Source: Bacillus yapensis
GTDB lineage: Bacteria > Bacillota > Bacilli > Bacillales > Cytobacillaceae
NCBI RefSeq assembly: GCF_005280205.1
Contig: NZ_SUND01000001.1
Coordinates: 310,001-374,000 of the forward strand
DNA: 64,000 bases
Direction: 5' to 3'
Part shown: piece after piece, positions 9,100-17,135 of the stretch
How positions within the stretch are numbered: the first letter of the stretch is position 1
How the letters are laid out: each line of letters opens with the position of its first letter
The notes under the pieces: generated by a model
What the model was told of the DNA's origin: nothing
What the model saw: the letters and a program-made list of their open reading frames with translations, nothing else
Database searches by the model: none
Program-made: the position numbers and the translations under genes

Positions 9100-9752
9100 C
9101 GCTCAGCTACTCCGACAATCTCAAGTAAATCTTTCATATGATCTAGCATAAAATCTGGGTTGTACTTTTCAAGGAACGCTTTCCCTTTTAACGACCAAGC
9201 GACACCAGCCGTCAACGTACCAGCATTTTGTCCACCTTCGATATCATGGTAATTGTCCCCGATCATAATCGCTTCTTCCGGCTTCGATCCAAGCTGCTCC
9301 AGTGCTTTGAGAACCGGCTCTGGATCAGGCTTTGCCTTTGACACATGATCAATCGCAACAATGACCTCGAAAAATGGGTCAAGCTTCGTTAACTTTAGCC
9401 CTTTTTCAACAACCTCTAATCGTTTTGTCGTGACAATTCCAAGCTTAAAGCCTTTTTCCTTCAATACAGAAATCGTTTCATGAACGCCTTCAAATTCTGT
9501 TACAAGTGAATCATGTTTGGAAATATTATAATCCCGATAGACGCGGACCATTTCGTCCGTTTTCTCTTGATTCATCGAGCTGAATGTTTCAACTAATGTA
9601 GGACCCATGAATGGAAGTACATCCTCCCTTTTATACTGGTCAGAATAATAGATTGCCAGTGTGTGTAAAAAGGATTGAATGATCAATTCATTTGTATCAA
9701 TTAATGTACCATCTAAATCAAATAGTAAAGTAGTAATATTTCTAGAATTCAT
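9096..9752 (-). CDS. ppaX: Pyrophosphatase PpaX (HAD family)
   Basis: PpaX hydrolyses the pyrophosphate released when HprK/P dephosphorylates P-Ser-HPr. The HAD motifs are present: DLDGTLIDT near residue 10 (nucleophile Asp and acid Asp), IVTTK near 105, the Lys in KAKPDPEPV, and GDNYHDIE near 168. The start is the ATG at 9752, giving 218 residues, close to the 216 of B. subtilis PpaX; the longer frame to 9806 has no support. It overlaps yvoD by 11 bp and is coupled to yvoF. Confidence 0.93.
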   Translation of the reverse strand: MNSRNITTLLFDLDGTLIDTNELIIQSFLHTLAIYYSDQYKREDVLPFMGPTLVETFSSMNQEKTDEMVRVYRDYNISKHDSLVTEFEGVHETISVLKEKGFKLGIVTTKRLEVVEKGLKLTKLDPFFEVIVAIDHVSKAKPDPEPVLKALEQLGSKPEEAIMIGDNYHDIEGGQNAGTLTAGVAWSLKGKAFLEKYNPDFMLDHMKDLLEIVGVAER

Positions 9753-10686
9753 AGGTCGTTTCCTTTCTTTTCGCAATTCCCGCTCGGTTCCAAACCTTTG
9801 CGACAATAACCGTAATCACGATTGCCATCACTAGGCGAATAAGTAGCAATGGCAATACTGGGATGCCTAGCGGAACAAAGATCAACGTGTCCTCAACCAC
9901 CGCGTGACAGGATGCTAGAAAGATGACAGCAAGAGTGGCGTCTTTCTTGCTTACGCCTTCCTCTTTTACCGCCTGAATCATCACACCTGCCCCGTAAGCC
10001 AGGCCAAATAATAATCCTGCCATAAGTGTCGTAGACGTATTTTCTTTCATTCCGAGTGCACGAGTCACAGGTCCCATCCATTTTGATAAAATATCCAGCC
10101 ATTTCAAGTCCTTCAAAATCTGAATCGCGACCATTAACGGAATCACGATAATGGCGAGCTGAACAATGCCTAGCACCGCTTTTTCCATGGCATGATAAAT
10201 AATATTCCACAAGCCAGCAGTACTTTCTTCAGTTGGAATCAATCCATATTGCGCCATTTGACTTCCACCGTGCCACACCAGGTTAATAACAATCGCCGAT
10301 AAAAAAGCCAAACCAATACGCACAACAAGGGAAATCCAAAGCTTCACGCCCACTCTTGTGACAACACTTGATTCGATAAACATATTGTGAGAAAAAGACA
10401 GCATTACGGCTATAATGAACACTTCTTTTACCGATAAGTCGAGGGTAAAAATCGCCCCTATGGCTGCATACAAATTAAGAAAATTCCCAAGTACGAGTGG
10501 AATCGCTGCATCCCCTGACAAGCCAATCAGCCCCATCAACGGGGTAATCAAATCGATCACCCATGGCAAAATCGGGGTGTGCTGAAGAAAAGCGACAACA
10601 AGCGTAACGGGAAAGATAATTTTTCCTAACGTCCAAACTGTTTGAAGCCCTATTAGAAGCCCTTTTCGAATTGACTGAAGCCACAT
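9742..10686 (-). CDS. yvoD: Nucleoside-recognition (Gate) domain membrane protein YvoD
   Basis: The 314-residue integral membrane protein has two Gate-type halves. Hydrophobic segments recur through its length, with conserved-looking stretches [15 protein letters not shown] and [15 protein letters not shown] in the C-terminal half. The transported substrate is not known. It lies between lgt (17 bp upstream) and ppaX (overlapping), as in B. subtilis. Confidence 0.88.
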   Translation of the reverse strand: MWLQSIRKGLLIGLQTVWTLGKIIFPVTLVVAFLQHTPILPWVIDLITPLMGLIGLSGDAAIPLVLGNFLNLYAAIGAIFTLDLSVKEVFIIAVMLSFSHNMFIESSVVTRVGVKLWISLVVRIGLAFLSAIVINLVWHGGSQMAQYGLIPTEESTAGLWNIIYHAMEKAVLGIVQLAIIVIPLMVAIQILKDLKWLDILSKWMGPVTRALGMKENTSTTLMAGLLFGLAYGAGVMIQAVKEEGVSKKDATLAVIFLASCHAVVEDTLIFVPLGIPVLPLLLIRLVMAIVITVIVAKVWNRAGIAKRKETTYEF

Positions 10687-10703
10687 GTTTTATGTCTCCC
10701 TTT

Positions 10704-11522
10704 TTATGCCGATTGATCTAAGTATCTCTCATTCGAAAGACCTTTCACTCTTCTAAAAACAAGTAAAGCAACCGCAACGATCACAAGTGCGATCGAAATC
10801 GTTTGAGCTATTCGAAGATTCTCAGTCAACATCAAGCTATCTGTCCGCAAGCCTTCGATAAAGAAACGGCCAATTGAATACCAAATAACATAAGTTAGGA
10901 ACATTTCTCCTCTGCGTAGATTTACTCGACGTAATGAGATTAATAGGACAAATCCTAACAGATTCCACACAGATTCATATAAAAAAGTAGGATGATAGTA
11001 AGTGCCGTTTATGTACATTTGATTGACTATAAAGTCTGGTAAAAATAAATTCTCTAAAAATGCACGGCTCACTTCCCCACCGTGAGCTTCTTGGTTCATA
11101 AAGTTTCCCCAGCGGCCAATCGCTTGACCAAGAATAATACTTGGTGCTGCAATATCTGTCAGCTTCCAGAAGGAAATGCCTTTCTTTTTCGTAAAAACAT
11201 AAGCCGTCACGACTGAACCAATTAATGCACCATGAATGGCAATTCCACCATTCCAAATCTTGATGATGTCACCAGGATTTTGTGAATAATAGCCCCACTC
11301 AAAAAGCACATAGTAAATACGAGCCGAAATAATCGCGATCGGAATCGCCCAAAGCATTAAATCAGCAAAAGTATCCTTTTCTAGTCCTCTTCTTTCCCCT
11401 TCACGAATCGCAAGGAAAAGGGCTAGTGCGAGTCCAACACCAATAATGATTCCATACCAGTGAACATCGATTGGTCCTAATGAAAAGGCAATCGGGTTAA
11501 GAGGTTGTATAGTTTCTTCCAT
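10704..11522 (-). CDS. lgt: Prolipoprotein diacylglyceryl transferase Lgt
   Basis: Lgt moves the diacylglyceryl group from phosphatidylglycerol to the lipobox Cys of prolipoproteins at the outer face of the cytoplasmic membrane. The 272-residue protein has about seven membrane segments and the signature [14 protein letters not shown] near residue 140, plus HPTFLYES near 190. It lies 29 bp after hprK. Substrates in this window include the ABC binding protein at 38172, the YdhK protein at 40641 and the transglutaminase lipoprotein at 60545. Confidence 0.96.
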   Translation of the reverse strand: MEETIQPLNPIAFSLGPIDVHWYGIIIGVGLALALFLAIREGERRGLEKDTFADLMLWAIPIAIISARIYYVLFEWGYYSQNPGDIIKIWNGGIAIHGALIGSVVTAYVFTKKKGISFWKLTDIAAPSIILGQAIGRWGNFMNQEAHGGEVSRAFLENLFLPDFIVNQMYINGTYYHPTFLYESVWNLLGFVLLISLRRVNLRRGEMFLTYVIWYSIGRFFIEGLRTDSLMLTENLRIAQTISIALVIVAVALLVFRRVKGLSNERYLDQSA

Positions 11523-11551
11523 TCGTCCGTCTCCTTTGTTTTATAAAATTT

Positions 11552-12487
11552 TTATCTATCTTCGTGATCGCCATCTTCAATAACATCAGATAAGCGGCTT
11601 GCAAACTGTTCTGCTGCATTCACACCCATTCGTTTTAAGCGGAAATTCATCGCTGCTACCTCAATGATAACAGCCAAGTTTCGTCCTGGACGAACCGGTA
11701 CCGTAAGCTTTGGAATCGACGTATCAATAATTCTCATCGTTTCTTCATCCAGACCCAAACGGTCGTATTGCTTCGTTTGATCCCATAGCTCTAGGTTGAT
11801 AACAAGGGAAATTTTCTTATAGCTTCGAACCGCGCCAGCTCCAAACAATGTCATCACATTGATAATCCCTAAACCACGAATTTCGAGGAGATGTTCAATT
11901 AACTCTGGAGAGTTCCCTACCAATGTATCGTCATCTTCCTGACGAATTTCAACACAGTCATCAGCCACTAAGCGGTGACCCCTTTTTACAAGCTCGAGTG
12001 CCGTTTCACTTTTACCAACACCGCTTTTACCTGTTATAAGGACGCCTACACCATAAATATCAATTAACACGCCATGAACAGCGGTTGTTGGTGCAAGCTT
12101 TGTTTCTAAAAAGTTTGTTAGACGGCTTGAGAAACGAGTCGTTTTTAATTTTGCTCGTAAAACTGGGACAGCCTCTCGTTCAGATGCCTCAATCAACTCA
12201 TCTGGCACTGGCATATCTCGCGTCACAATAATAACAGGCGTAATATCTGTACAAAGTCGCTCCAGTCTGTCAGCTCGCGTTTCTGGATCTAATTTTTGAA
12301 TGAAGGTTAACTCTGTCTTACCTAGGAGTTGTACCCGTTCTGCTGGATAATAATCAAAAAAGCCTGCCAATTCAAGACCTGGCCTTGAAATGTCCGTCAT
12401 CGTAATCGGACGGTTGACTCCTTCTTCTCCACTGATTAATTCAAGCTTAAATCTGTCTAAAATGTCCTTCGTGCGTACCTTTGGCAA
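11552..12487 (-). CDS. hprK: HPr kinase/phosphorylase HprK
   Basis: HprK/P phosphorylates HPr on Ser46, and dephosphorylates it, to set carbon catabolite repression. The N-terminal domain is at about 1-130. The kinase domain has His138, the P-loop GKSGVGKS at 153-160, Asp177 in VADDCVE, and the family signature [16 protein letters not shown] near 203. Start is TTG with GGGAGGAG about 8 nt upstream. It is the first gene of the hprK-lgt-yvoD-ppaX-yvoF operon, and ppaX removes the pyrophosphate it makes. Confidence 0.97.
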   Translation of the reverse strand: MPKVRTKDILDRFKLELISGEEGVNRPITMTDISRPGLELAGFFDYYPAERVQLLGKTELTFIQKLDPETRADRLERLCTDITPVIIVTRDMPVPDELIEASEREAVPVLRAKLKTTRFSSRLTNFLETKLAPTTAVHGVLIDIYGVGVLITGKSGVGKSETALELVKRGHRLVADDCVEIRQEDDDTLVGNSPELIEHLLEIRGLGIINVMTLFGAGAVRSYKKISLVINLELWDQTKQYDRLGLDEETMRIIDTSIPKLTVPVRPGRNLAVIIEVAAMNFRLKRMGVNAAEQFASRLSDVIEDGDHEDR

Positions 12488-12722
12488 TGGGTACTCCTCC
12501 CTTGATGGCTGTATCTATTCTTCATCACTTCACTTGAAGTGTTTTTTGATAAAGGCTCTTTCTAAACCAAAAGCAACCTTAATAAAAGTTTCACTCTATT
12601 TTAGCATTTTTTTACGGATAACCAAATTTGTATGTACGAAATTAATCGACCATATCCATTTTTGCCTCTCAAACATATGATAATAGTGTATACCATATCG
12701 GGAAAAGGAGGGTGTTAGAAAC
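12488..12722. other. Divergent promoter region hprK / amidase
   Basis: The 235 bp between hprK and the amidase gene hold no ORF. A short plus-strand hairpin CACTTC-ACTT-GAAGTG followed by six T is at 12526-12547; it is too weak, and too close to the hprK start, to call a terminator with confidence. The amidase has AAAGGAGGGTG just before its ATG. Confidence 0.4.
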
Positions 12723-13388
12723 ATGAAAATATTAATTGATGCAGGCCACGGTTACAATACTCCAGGAAAAAGAAGTCCAGATGGTATGCGCGAATACGAA
12801 TTTAATCGAGTGGTTGCGAGCTATGCGAAGTCCCTTTTGGAAAAGTTCGATGATGTCACAGTTTATTTTTCCCATTCGGACACGAAGGATGTGTCTCTTC
12901 AGGAGCGAACGAACAAAGCCAATCGCCTAGATGTTGATTGTTTTGTCTCCATTCATGCAAATGCCTATGGGACGGGCTGGAACAGTGTCAGCGGGATTGA
13001 AACCTATGTATACACAACGAAGCCAACAGTAGCCACATCCTTGGCTGAAAAGGTCCAGAAAAATTTAATTGTGGCAACTGGACGCACTGATCGAGGCGTG
13101 AAAACCGGAACCTTCCATGTCCTAAAGGCAACAGCGATGCCAGCCATCATCGTCGAATGTGGGTTTATGACAAACAAAGAGGAAGTACAATTGCTTCGTT
13201 CAGATGTATACCGAAGAACTTGCGCAGAAGCCATTGTTAAAGGCATTCAGTCACAATTCAAGCTGAAGGATAAATTAGAAATGACGTATACAGTCCTGGC
13301 AGGGCCGTTTCCTGAAAAAACAACCGCTTCTGAGCTAGTTGAAAGGCTGAAAAAGGATGGCTACCAGGCCACCATTATCTCCGAATAG
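12723..13388 (+). CDS. N-acetylmuramoyl-L-alanine amidase (Amidase_3) with SPOR-like tail, CwlC-like
   Basis: It cleaves the bond between muramic acid and the stem peptide of peptidoglycan. The zinc-dependent Amidase_3 domain has DAGHG (His9), a Glu near 24-26, SIHANA (His78) and the catalytic Glu145 in VECGFM. Residues about 187-221 (YTVLAGPF then ASELVERLKKDG) look like one SPOR repeat. There is no signal peptide, which matches CwlC, the mother-cell lysis enzyme of B. subtilis (255 residues, two SPOR repeats). A role in late sporulation is inference; a phage-lysin origin is the alternative. Confidence 0.88.
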   Translation: MKILIDAGHGYNTPGKRSPDGMREYEFNRVVASYAKSLLEKFDDVTVYFSHSDTKDVSLQERTNKANRLDVDCFVSIHANAYGTGWNSVSGIETYVYTTKPTVATSLAEKVQKNLIVATGRTDRGVKTGTFHVLKATAMPAIIVECGFMTNKEEVQLLRSDVYRRTCAEAIVKGIQSQFKLKDKLEMTYTVLAGPFPEKTTASELVERLKKDGYQATIISE

Positions 13389-13466
13389 AAAAAGGGCTGA
13401 TGCTGTGAAAGAGTTTCCCTCGCGGAATCGAGTTTATCCTTCACAAACATCTAGCCCTTTTATTTT
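13388..13466. terminator. Bidirectional terminator between the amidase gene and yvlD
   Basis: AAAAGGGCT near 13390-13398 pairs with AGCCCTTTT at 13453-13461, with a second arm pair (TGTGAAAG and CTTCACA) inside. T runs follow on both strands, as fits the convergent genes. Confidence 0.75.
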
Positions 13467-13819
13467 TCCTTTTTCTTATCTAAGATGAAATTTTGAATGA
13501 CAAGATTGATGATGGACATAATCGCTGAAATGAAAATGGCCATTCCGAGTCCACTGATTTCAAAGGCGTCCCCAATAATCGCGTCCGTTAGAAGCAACGT
13601 CACCCCATTAATCACAAACAAAAACAATCCAAGCGATACCAGGGTAATTGGCAACGTTAAGATGATTAAAATCGGCCTCACCAATATATTGAGGATGGCA
13701 AGGACAATGCTCGCTCCGACGGCGGCCCCAAAGCCTTCAATATAAAAAGAATCCCCGAAATATCCTGCCAATGCGATAAACAATACCGCATTTATTAAAA
13801 TCCCCAAAATCCACTTCAT
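13460..13819 (-). CDS. yvlD: YvlD family membrane protein (phage holin family 4 fold)
   Basis: The 119-residue protein has four membrane segments with the family pattern NILVRPILIILTLPITLVSLGLFLFVING. In B. subtilis yvlD belongs to the yvlABCD envelope-stress unit. The start is the ATG at 13819, because AAAGGATG lies before it and the ATG at 13828 is inside that ribosome site. It follows yvlB by 30 bp. The PspC-type gene yvlC that sits between them in B. subtilis is missing here. Confidence 0.88.
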   Translation of the reverse strand: MKWILGILINAVLFIALAGYFGDSFYIEGFGAAVGASIVLAILNILVRPILIILTLPITLVSLGLFLFVINGVTLLLTDAIIGDAFEISGLGMAIFISAIMSIINLVIQNFILDKKKEK

Positions 13820-13849
13820 AAACAACATCCTTTAATGTCTAAAGATCTT

Positions 13850-14947
13850 TTAAAATGATTTAACCCTTTTTAGAGAAATCGAACCTGTTTTTGCGTCAGC
13901 TTCAATTCTCGTAATTTGCTCAGCATGTGTAACTGGAAGAAAACGAAGTAGCTTTTGCATGACTTCACTTTTTTCCTCAAGGACTTGAATATCACTACGG
14001 TCAATATCATTGAAATTTCCTAGATTCGATTTCAGTTCTCCAGAAATCACAGCCGCTTCTGGGATATAAAGCTTAATCCCGCCCGCAGCCGTTTTTACCT
14101 CAATGATTTCACAGTTCGTATTATTCACTGAACAATCAATGCCACCATTGAAGGACTGAACATCGAGCTTTCTAAAGCTTCCATCGATTTTAATCGCACC
14201 ATTGAGCGTTTCCATTTCAAGATCGTCAATGTTAGCGTCACGAACCTCAATTTGACCATTCGCTGTTTCTGCGTCCACGTACTTGCTCGTGAGACTATAT
14301 AGATTGATTTTTCCATTTGCCGTTTTCACATGATACTTCTCTACATGTAAGCTTTCACTGTCCACTGAACCGTTAAACATTCTTATCTTAACATGTTCGT
14401 ACTCTGATTGTGGAATATAAAGTGTTGCATGAACTTTCATCCACTTTTGCTGGGTATTAAAACGAAGTTTGCCCCCATCAATGGCAAACGTGACATCTTT
14501 CAAGAACGTATCGCGGGCCTCTTCCTGCGAATCGACGCGGTATACCTTGGCCACACACTCAACACTCACGTCCTGTTTCTCCCACGGCACGATTTTCACA
14601 GAACCGTTGGCGATGTCCACATCTATCTCTTTCAAATATACGTCACTCTCTTGAAAGTTATGAGAAATCTCAGTTGATTGTCCAAAATTGAAATCTAAGT
14701 CAATGTCTTTTATCTTTTGAATCGCAGTATCCACGAATTCAAAGATTCTATCCTTTGCTGCGTGAAACTTTTGGTTGGCAAACGGATCGTCCTTCTTCGA
14801 TTCTTCAAATTTCACATTCGTCGATAGCTCTCCAACTACCGAGCTTTTTTCTGATTCTCCAAGCGCATCTAATAGTTCAAGCGCCTCATTGACCGTAAGC
14901 TTGCCCTCTTTTACCATCGTTAAAATACGTTTTCTTTCTTGTTCCAT
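13850..14947 (-). CDS. yvlB: DUF4097 beta-solenoid protein YvlB
   Basis: Residues 1-35 form a short helical domain (ERKRILTMVKEGKLTVNEALELLDAL), a linker follows to about 100, and the rest is a DUF4097 beta-solenoid with rungs such as VKTANGKINLYSL, AETANGQIEVRDA and METLNGAIKIDG. This matches B. subtilis YvlB (365 residues, the same length). The start is the ATG at 14947 with GGGAGG before it; the longer frame begins inside that ribosome site. Family members are thought to act in the cell-envelope stress response; the molecular role is unknown. Confidence 0.88.
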   Translation of the reverse strand: MEQERKRILTMVKEGKLTVNEALELLDALGESEKSSVVGELSTNVKFEESKKDDPFANQKFHAAKDRIFEFVDTAIQKIKDIDLDFNFGQSTEISHNFQESDVYLKEIDVDIANGSVKIVPWEKQDVSVECVAKVYRVDSQEEARDTFLKDVTFAIDGGKLRFNTQQKWMKVHATLYIPQSEYEHVKIRMFNGSVDSESLHVEKYHVKTANGKINLYSLTSKYVDAETANGQIEVRDANIDDLEMETLNGAIKIDGSFRKLDVQSFNGGIDCSVNNTNCEIIEVKTAAGGIKLYIPEAAVISGELKSNLGNFNDIDRSDIQVLEEKSEVMQKLLRFLPVTHAEQITRIEADAKTGSISLKRVKSF

Positions 14948-14970
14948 GGCTATTTCCTCCCTCAATCTCT

Positions 14971-15297
14971 TTATATTATGGTTTCCTTACTTAATACTTG
15001 AATACCTTTGACAATATTCCAAATGAAAATCACGATACTCAAAATGATGGAAATAATGATGCCAACGAAAAGCATGATTGGGACTTCACCCTGATGAATA
15101 CCGATAATGTCTGCAAATGCTGCAAAAATAATGATCGGTACCGGAATAAGTAATAGTAAGTGTGAAATGAGTGCTTTCTTCGCATGATGCTTCACTTCCT
15201 TATCCCCTGATACACAGAGCACCACAATTGGTACGATAATCCCTGCAAAAAATATACTAAAATAGCTCAATGCTGCTAATATTTTATTCGAATCCAT
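14971..15297 (-). CDS. DUF4870 domain membrane protein
   Basis: The 108-residue protein has three membrane segments and the DUF4870 pattern: AALSYFSIFFAGIIVPIVV, then KEVKHHAKKALISHL, then a final FIWNIVKGIQVLSKE. Function is unknown. It is the first gene of a three-gene unit with yvlB (23 bp on) and yvlD, which suggests an envelope role. GGAGGGGG precedes the start. Confidence 0.85.
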   Translation of the reverse strand: MDSNKILAALSYFSIFFAGIIVPIVVLCVSGDKEVKHHAKKALISHLLLLIPVPIIIFAAFADIIGIHQGEVPIMLFVGIIISIILSIVIFIWNIVKGIQVLSKETII

Positions 15298-15468
15298 TTC
15301 TTTTCCCCCTCCTTTAATAGTACGATTTTTAAAACATAAGGTTTCATGCCGTGGGTGTATTTTTTAGTACGTCTGAGGTCTGATTTAACTTGTTTTGGTT
15401 TTATTTTGCCAATTTATGCTAAAATCCAAATAGATTGATTTTTTGGAAAGTGATGGGAGGAATTGCCA

Positions 15469-15768
15469 ATGTTCGTAGGATATGCAATTGCCAGTATTGG
15501 TTCAATAATGGCTTTTCAATTAACTAGAGGAAAATCCAAAAAAAGAAAATATATCGTTTGGGGCATCACCACAATGCTTGCGCTTGCACCGTTCTTCTCT
15601 TTTTCAATCGGGCTAAGCTATGCCTTCATTGTGCAGAATGGTTGGGCATCAATGATAATGTGGGTGTTGTTTCCAATTATATTCATTATCGGACTAGGGA
15701 TGTTATTGGTCGGGATTTTTATGAGGCAAGAAAAAGGCCAGGACACACGCCCTGACATCACTGAATAA
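15469..15768 (+). CDS. Small membrane protein of unknown function
   Basis: The product has 99 residues and three hydrophobic segments (about 1-18, 30-52 and 62-87). The start is the ATG at 15469, with GGGAGG 8 nt upstream, rather than the TTG at 15463. I do not recognise a family. Its 3' end overlaps the convergent 58-codon gene by 11 bp. Confidence 0.65.
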   Translation: MFVGYAIASIGSIMAFQLTRGKSKKRKYIVWGITTMLALAPFFSFSIGLSYAFIVQNGWASMIMWVLFPIIFIIGLGMLLVGIFMRQEKGQDTRPDITE

Positions 15769-15934
15769 TTCCTTTTTCTTTTAAGAGGTTATATGCATTC
15801 TCCTGATTCTCATCTTTGATTTGGTATTCGAGATTTCCATCGATGAGTTTGGCACATCTTCCACCAAATGGTTTAAGTAAGTCTTTGATCTCTTTAATAT
15901 CTTTTGCGTCTTTTACTGGATAATTTACTTTCAC
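15758..15934 (-). CDS. 58-residue conserved-looking small protein
   Basis: A GTG at 15934 follows an excellent TAGGAGGTGA site at about 7 nt. The product begins MKVNYPVKDAKDIKEIKD and ends NLLKEKGIIQ; it is charged, soluble and has one Cys in GGRCAKL. The pattern suggests a small alpha/beta protein. I know no function. The stop lies inside the end of the convergent membrane gene. Confidence 0.7.
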   Translation of the reverse strand: MKVNYPVKDAKDIKEIKDLLKPFGGRCAKLIDGNLEYQIKDENQENAYNLLKEKGIIQ

Positions 15935-16019
15935 TTTTCGTCACCTCCTAGTTCAAATATAGTAGACTTGAGGTACTGAAACAGTGAAAAACATCACTAA
16001 ACACAAGGAGTTATCATTC

Positions 16020-16577
16020 ATGAAAACTGAAAAAGCAAAAATGTTAGACGGCGAGCTCTATAATGCCGGAGACCCAGAATTAGTAAGAGACAGAGTAAAC
16101 GCCAGAAGATTAACAAGATTATTTAACGAAACACTAGAAACGGATTTAGACAAAAGAACGGAAATATTGAAGGAATTATTCGGCTCTACTGGAGAATGCT
16201 TGTACATAGAACCAACATTTCGCTGTGACTACGGCTCCAATATCCATGTTGGGGAGAATTTTTATGCTAATTTTGATTGCGTTTTTCTAGACGTTTGCGA
16301 GATTCGCATCGGCGATAATTGCTTTATTGCACCAGGTGTTCATATTTACACAGCAACACATCCCCTTAATGCACAGGAAAGAATTTCAGGGGTAGAATAC
16401 GGAATCCCAGTAACGATCGGGGATAATGTTTGGATTGGTGGAAGAGCGGTCATTAATCCTGGAGTTAAAATTGGGAATAATGTCGTTGTTGCTTCAGGCG
16501 CAGTCGTCACAAAGGATGTTCCAGACAATGTAGTCGTAGGTGGAAATCCAGCGAGGGTGATTAAAGAGATTGATTAG
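16020..16577 (+). CDS. maa: Maltose O-acetyltransferase Maa-type sugar acetyltransferase
   Basis: It transfers acetyl from acetyl-CoA to sugars such as maltose or glucose. The N-terminal Mac domain ([25 protein letters not shown]) is followed by a left-handed beta-helix with the family block [17 protein letters not shown], whose His is the likely catalytic residue, and the ending [14 protein letters not shown]. The start is the ATG at 16020 after AAGGAG, giving 185 residues, the usual length. Confidence 0.92.
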   Translation: MKTEKAKMLDGELYNAGDPELVRDRVNARRLTRLFNETLETDLDKRTEILKELFGSTGECLYIEPTFRCDYGSNIHVGENFYANFDCVFLDVCEIRIGDNCFIAPGVHIYTATHPLNAQERISGVEYGIPVTIGDNVWIGGRAVINPGVKIGNNVVVASGAVVTKDVPDNVVVGGNPARVIKEID

Positions 16578-16586
16578 GTTGGTTTT

Positions 16587-17036
16587 GTGAGGGAATTTGT
16601 GTCATGAGGACACTATTTGCTGGGGAGCTTGTGACAAAGTCTTCATGGACTTTTCATGCGGACATTGTTCACTTAGTTCCCTTTAACAATGTCTTCATGA
16701 ACTCTTCATGCGGTCACAATCCACTGGTCCCCCTTAACAATGTCTTCATGAACTCTTCATGCGGACACTGTTCACTTGGTTCCTCTTAACAACGTCATTA
16801 TGAACTCTTCATGCGGTCACTAATCCACTGGTTCCCCTTAACAATGTCTTCATGAACTCTTCATGCTGTCACTATTCTCTTGGTTCCTCTTAACTACGTC
16901 TTCATGAAACCTCCATGCGGACACTGTTCACTTGGTTCCCCTTAACAATGTCTTCATGAAACCTCCATGCGGACACTGTTCACTTGGTTCCCCTTAACAA
17001 TGTCTTCATGAACTCTTCATGCGGTCACTATCCCAA
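16587..17036. repeat. 52-bp tandem repeat array (8 units)
   Basis: Units begin with GTCWTCATGAAC-like cores at 16639, 16691, 16742, 16794, 16846, 16898, 16950 and 17002, spaced 51-52 bp. Each core is an imperfect palindrome (TGTCTTCATGAA, then CTC, then TTCATGCGGACA) followed by an array-specific spacer of about 25 bp containing CACTTGGTTCCCCTTAACAA. A divergent half-unit precedes the array. The same core, with another spacer, occurs at 43126-43500 and 30588-30672. Stretches open in one frame here are repeat artefacts. Confidence 0.92.
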
Positions 17037-17085
17037 AATTACCAAAAACAATGTCCCCATCAGTGTGCACCCCCTATTTCCCCAA

Positions 17086-17130
17086 CAAAAAACGAGTACA
17101 AAACCACCTAAGTGATTCCATACTCGTTAT
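17086..17130 (-). terminator. uvrA terminator
   Basis: On the minus strand AACGAGTA and TACTCGTT close a hairpin followed by six T, just after the uvrA stop. Confidence 0.85.
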
Positions 17131-17135
17131 CGTTA

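Noticed and set aside
12526-12547. Short hairpin with six T upstream of hprK
   Set aside because: Stem of only 6 bp, no plus-strand gene before it, and it lies in the hprK leader; not convincing as a terminator.
16604-16789. 61-codon plus-strand frame
   Set aside because: It lies wholly inside the 52-bp tandem repeats, and its protein repeat (NNVFMNSSCGH) is just the repeat read in frame.
16587-17036. CRISPR array reading of the 52-bp repeats
   Set aside because: Spacers within an array are nearly identical, the conserved part is imperfect, and no cas gene is present in the window.
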